Assembly (NCBI GenBank): GCA_903900265.1
Contig: CAIUMM010000015.1
Coordinates: 157,438 to 211,565 of the forward strand
Direction: 5' to 3'
Source: an uncultured Pseudomonadota bacterium
GTDB taxonomy: Bacteria > Myxococcota_A > UBA796 > SXON01
DNA: 54,128 nucleotides
Shown here one piece after another: positions 52,471-54,128 of the stretch (position 1 is its first letter; each line of letters starts with the position of its first letter). The notes beneath the pieces are model-generated. The model was not told where the DNA came from. It ran no database searches and saw only the letters and a list, made by a program, of their open reading frames with translations. A program made the translations under genes and the position numbers.

Positions 52471-53373
52471 ATGCATATGGGCACCATACTTGTCGGCTGC
52501 GGCGATGCTCGCCGCCTGATTCCGCTCGCTTCGTCGACGCTCGTTGGTCGAAGCTCGGCGTGCATCGGGCGCACCGACCATCCCAGCTGCCCGGCGCATT
52601 GGCTGGAGCTGCGGTGGACGGGCTCGGGCTGGGCCTGGCGGGCGTTGGCGGCGCCGGCCCGCACCCGGGGCTCCGGTCGACCGCTTCCGGACGGCTGGAC
52701 GTCGATGGACGTTGAAGACGACCGCGGCACGCGCATTAGCCTCGGCTCCGACGTGTTCGTCGAGCTGGTCGACGCCGGCGGGCCCGAGCCCTTCGTGTGG
52801 GATGTGCTAACGGGCTTGCCCATCGACGGGCCGGAGCTCGAGGAGGTGGCGGAGGTGCGGGGCGACCAGCTGCTGCCGCTGACCGCCGAGGGCGACGCGC
52901 TCCAGGCCCTCGCCGATGGCGCGTGCTGGGTACACAACGGCGCCGATGGTCCGCGGACCCTGCGCGCGCATGTCCCGACGGTGTTCGCCGCCACGTCCGC
53001 TTCGCGCATCGACCTGTACCACGGGGACGTGTTCGTGCTGGTCGATCTGGGCGAGCAGCGCGCGACGCTCCGACAAGGGGCGGTGGTCGTGACCGTGCAG
53101 GGCGCCTGCGTGCGCACGCTCGTGGTCTACGGCAACGCCCGTGACGACGGCGAAGGTTGGCTGAGCGCCGCCGAGGCTTGGGCGGCGTGGACCGAGCTGG
53201 GCGCGCACGAGGACCGGCCGCTCGACGCGGTGGGCTGGGAGCGCGCGCGGCTGCGGCGGCGTCTGGACCGCGCGCGGGTCGGCGGCCTCGATCGCTTGTT
53301 CGAGACCCGCAAGGAGGGGGCGTTCGTCAAGACGCGCCTCGGGCCGGGCATCGAGATCGACGTGGTTGGGTAG
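52471..53373 (+). CDS. FHA-like domain protein of unknown function
   Basis: The product is 300 aa. The N-terminal part (about 1-100) resembles an FHA domain (STLVGRSSACIGRTDHPSCPAHWLELRW), a phosphothreonine-binding fold; the usual Ser-x-x-His core is imperfect. The remainder is not recognised and ends in a basic helical region (RARLRRRLDRARVGGLDRLFETRKEG). A phosphopeptide reader working with local Ser/Thr kinases is plausible but not shown. Starts at 52471 and 52477 are both possible. Confidence 0.6.
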   Translation: MHMGTILVGCGDARRLIPLASSTLVGRSSACIGRTDHPSCPAHWLELRWTGSGWAWRALAAPARTRGSGRPLPDGWTSMDVEDDRGTRISLGSDVFVELVDAGGPEPFVWDVLTGLPIDGPELEEVAEVRGDQLLPLTAEGDALQALADGACWVHNGADGPRTLRAHVPTVFAATSASRIDLYHGDVFVLVDLGEQRATLRQGAVVVTVQGACVRTLVVYGNARDDGEGWLSAAEAWAAWTELGAHEDRPLDAVGWERARLRRRLDRARVGGLDRLFETRKEGAFVKTRLGPGIEIDVVG

Positions 53374-53421
53374 ACGGGGCGGGTTGAGTGTGTGGGGCTG
53401 CGTGGCTCGGACCGGCTAAGG

Positions 53422-53453
53422 TCGCCCGCCAGCCATCGGGTGCTTAGGAGGGA
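53422..53453 (+). repeat. 32-bp leader shared with the first AAA/nuclease gene (copy B)
   Basis: Identical to 47945-47976 and in the same position relative to the start codon at 53457. Confidence 0.9.
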
Positions 53454-53456
53454 CGG

Positions 53457-54128
53457 ATGCCCCGTTACTTCAACACCACTGGTCCGTGTGAGCCTGCCCG
53501 GCACTACTTCCTGCCCACGGCGGTGCGTATGCCGGACCTCGCGCCGTTTCTGGAGCGGGACCAGTACTTCGTCCTGCACGCGCCGCGGCAGACGGGGAAG
53601 ACCACGGCGATGCGCACCTTCGCTGCGTCGTTGCGGGAGCGGGGGATCGCGGGGTGTTGGGCGACGTTGGAGCGGTGTCAGGGGGTCGAGGATATTGAGC
53701 GCGCCGAGCCGCTGTGGCTGCAGGCGTTGCAGCGTGCATCGTGGGTCGCGATGCCCGAAGCGTGGCGTGCGCCGGACGCTGCCCAATCGCTGCAGGCCCC
53801 GGTCGGCGGCAGGCTCGCGGCGTATCTACAGGCCTGGGCCGCCGCGGTCCCCGTCCCGCTGGTGCTGCTGCTTGACGAGGCCGACGTCGTCGGAGGCGCA
53901 GCGCTGATCAGCTTGCTGCGCCAGCTCCGCGACGGGTTCATGGACCGCGGCATCGGTAAGTTCCCGACATCCGTAGCCCTGATCGGGATGCGCGACTTGC
54001 GTGACTACCTCGTGCAGTCCAAAGACGGTCGGCACATCAACCCCGGCTCGCCGTTCAACATCAAGGCGGCGTCGATCACGCTGCGCAACTTCAACGCCGC
54101 CGAAGTCACCGACCTGCTCGGTCAGCAC
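53457..54128 (+). CDS. AAA-ATPase / nuclease-like protein (copy B, cut by window end)
   Basis: The first 224 residues are visible. It shares with copy A the N-terminus MPRYFNTTGPCE, the block YFVLHAPRQTGKTTAMRTFAASLRERGIAGCW with Walker A, Walker B VLLLDEADVV and a block from DGFMDRGIGKFPTSVALIG onward. The segments between, residues 13-34 and about 70-120, are strongly divergent. 53988-54112 is identical to 48508-48632 over 125 bp. The nuclease part would lie beyond the window. Confidence 0.88.
   Translation, partial: MPRYFNTTGPCEPARHYFLPTAVRMPDLAPFLERDQYFVLHAPRQTGKTTAMRTFAASLRERGIAGCWATLERCQGVEDIERAEPLWLQALQRASWVAMPEAWRAPDAAQSLQAPVGGRLAAYLQAWAAAVPVPLVLLLDEADVVGGAALISLLRQLRDGFMDRGIGKFPTSVALIGMRDLRDYLVQSKDGRHINPGSPFNIKAASITLRNFNAAEVTDLLGQH

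Noticed and set aside
47980..54128. AAA/nuclease copies as transposase or insertion-sequence genes
   Set aside because: There are no terminal inverted repeats, target duplications or transposase motifs; the similarity is restricted to the leader and coding blocks.

Overview
The window is high-GC, densely coded bacterial DNA, most likely from an uncultured member of the Myxococcota (former Deltaproteobacteria). The clues are two proteins ending in MYXO-CTERM-like sorting tails (Cys-Gly-Cys, hydrophobic helix, Arg cluster), MopE-type Asp-rich repeats, many surface lipoproteins with 'DTG'-rich linkers, three eukaryote-like Ser/Thr kinases plus a PP2C phosphatase, and NtrC-type regulation with textbook sigma-54 promoters. 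No RNA genes, insertion sequences or CRISPR arrays were seen. No intergenic gap exceeds 300 bp.

1-9522 is a respiratory island. A leftward operon ccoNOQPG-(mini ccoH)-ccoI encodes a cbb3-type cytochrome c oxidase and its assembly factors; ccoI runs off the left edge. Divergent from it is a globin-coupled histidine kinase. This kinase overlaps, tail to tail, an NtrC-type sigma-54 response regulator. Two near-perfect -24/-12 promoters flank this pair, one firing into ccoN and one into a small-protein / SafE-like membrane protein / universal-stress-protein operon. Both predicted start sites lie only 1-4 nt before the start codons. The inferred circuit is that heme-bound O2 or NO on the globin kinase sets regulator phosphorylation and so the output of both operons.

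9523-15143 holds a cobalamin-type radical SAM protein followed by a small Ala/Ser-rich protein, a WxxGxW repeat protein, ribosomal protein L33 (rpmG), a rhomboid protease with an extra C-terminal domain, and a GT4-like glycosyltransferase. 15248-25681 is a surface-protein region: a 1610-residue MopE-repeat/beta-helix lipoprotein, then a leftward coupled operon (thrombospondin-3-repeat MYXO-CTERM protein, DEDDh exonuclease, OmpA-like lipoprotein, small lipoprotein, GspC-like PDZ protein, CotH-like lipoprotein).

25799-38109 carries housekeeping and signalling genes: an unknown protein, phosphatidylserine decarboxylase, an RluA-type pseudouridine synthase, a polytopic membrane protein coupled to a MYXO-CTERM protein and a PP2C phosphatase, a 2Fe-2S ferredoxin, a small transaldolase, a large kinase/ATPase/TPR protein, a second rhomboid and an exported HMA protein. 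38146-47907 contains an unknown small ORF, an FG-GAP lipoprotein, a kinase fused to an FGE-sulfatase domain, and a tightly overlapping set: alanine dehydrogenase, gamma carbonic anhydrase, RsmB-like methyltransferase, and a kinase with an FG-GAP sensor.

47908-54128 holds two paralogous AAA-ATPase/PD-(D/E)XK nuclease genes, the second cut by the window end. They share an identical 32-bp leader and alternating blocks of near-identical and divergent sequence. Between them lie a multi-Ig-like LamG lipoprotein and an FHA-like protein. This mosaic pair and the O2-sensing sigma-54 circuit are the most interesting parts of the window.
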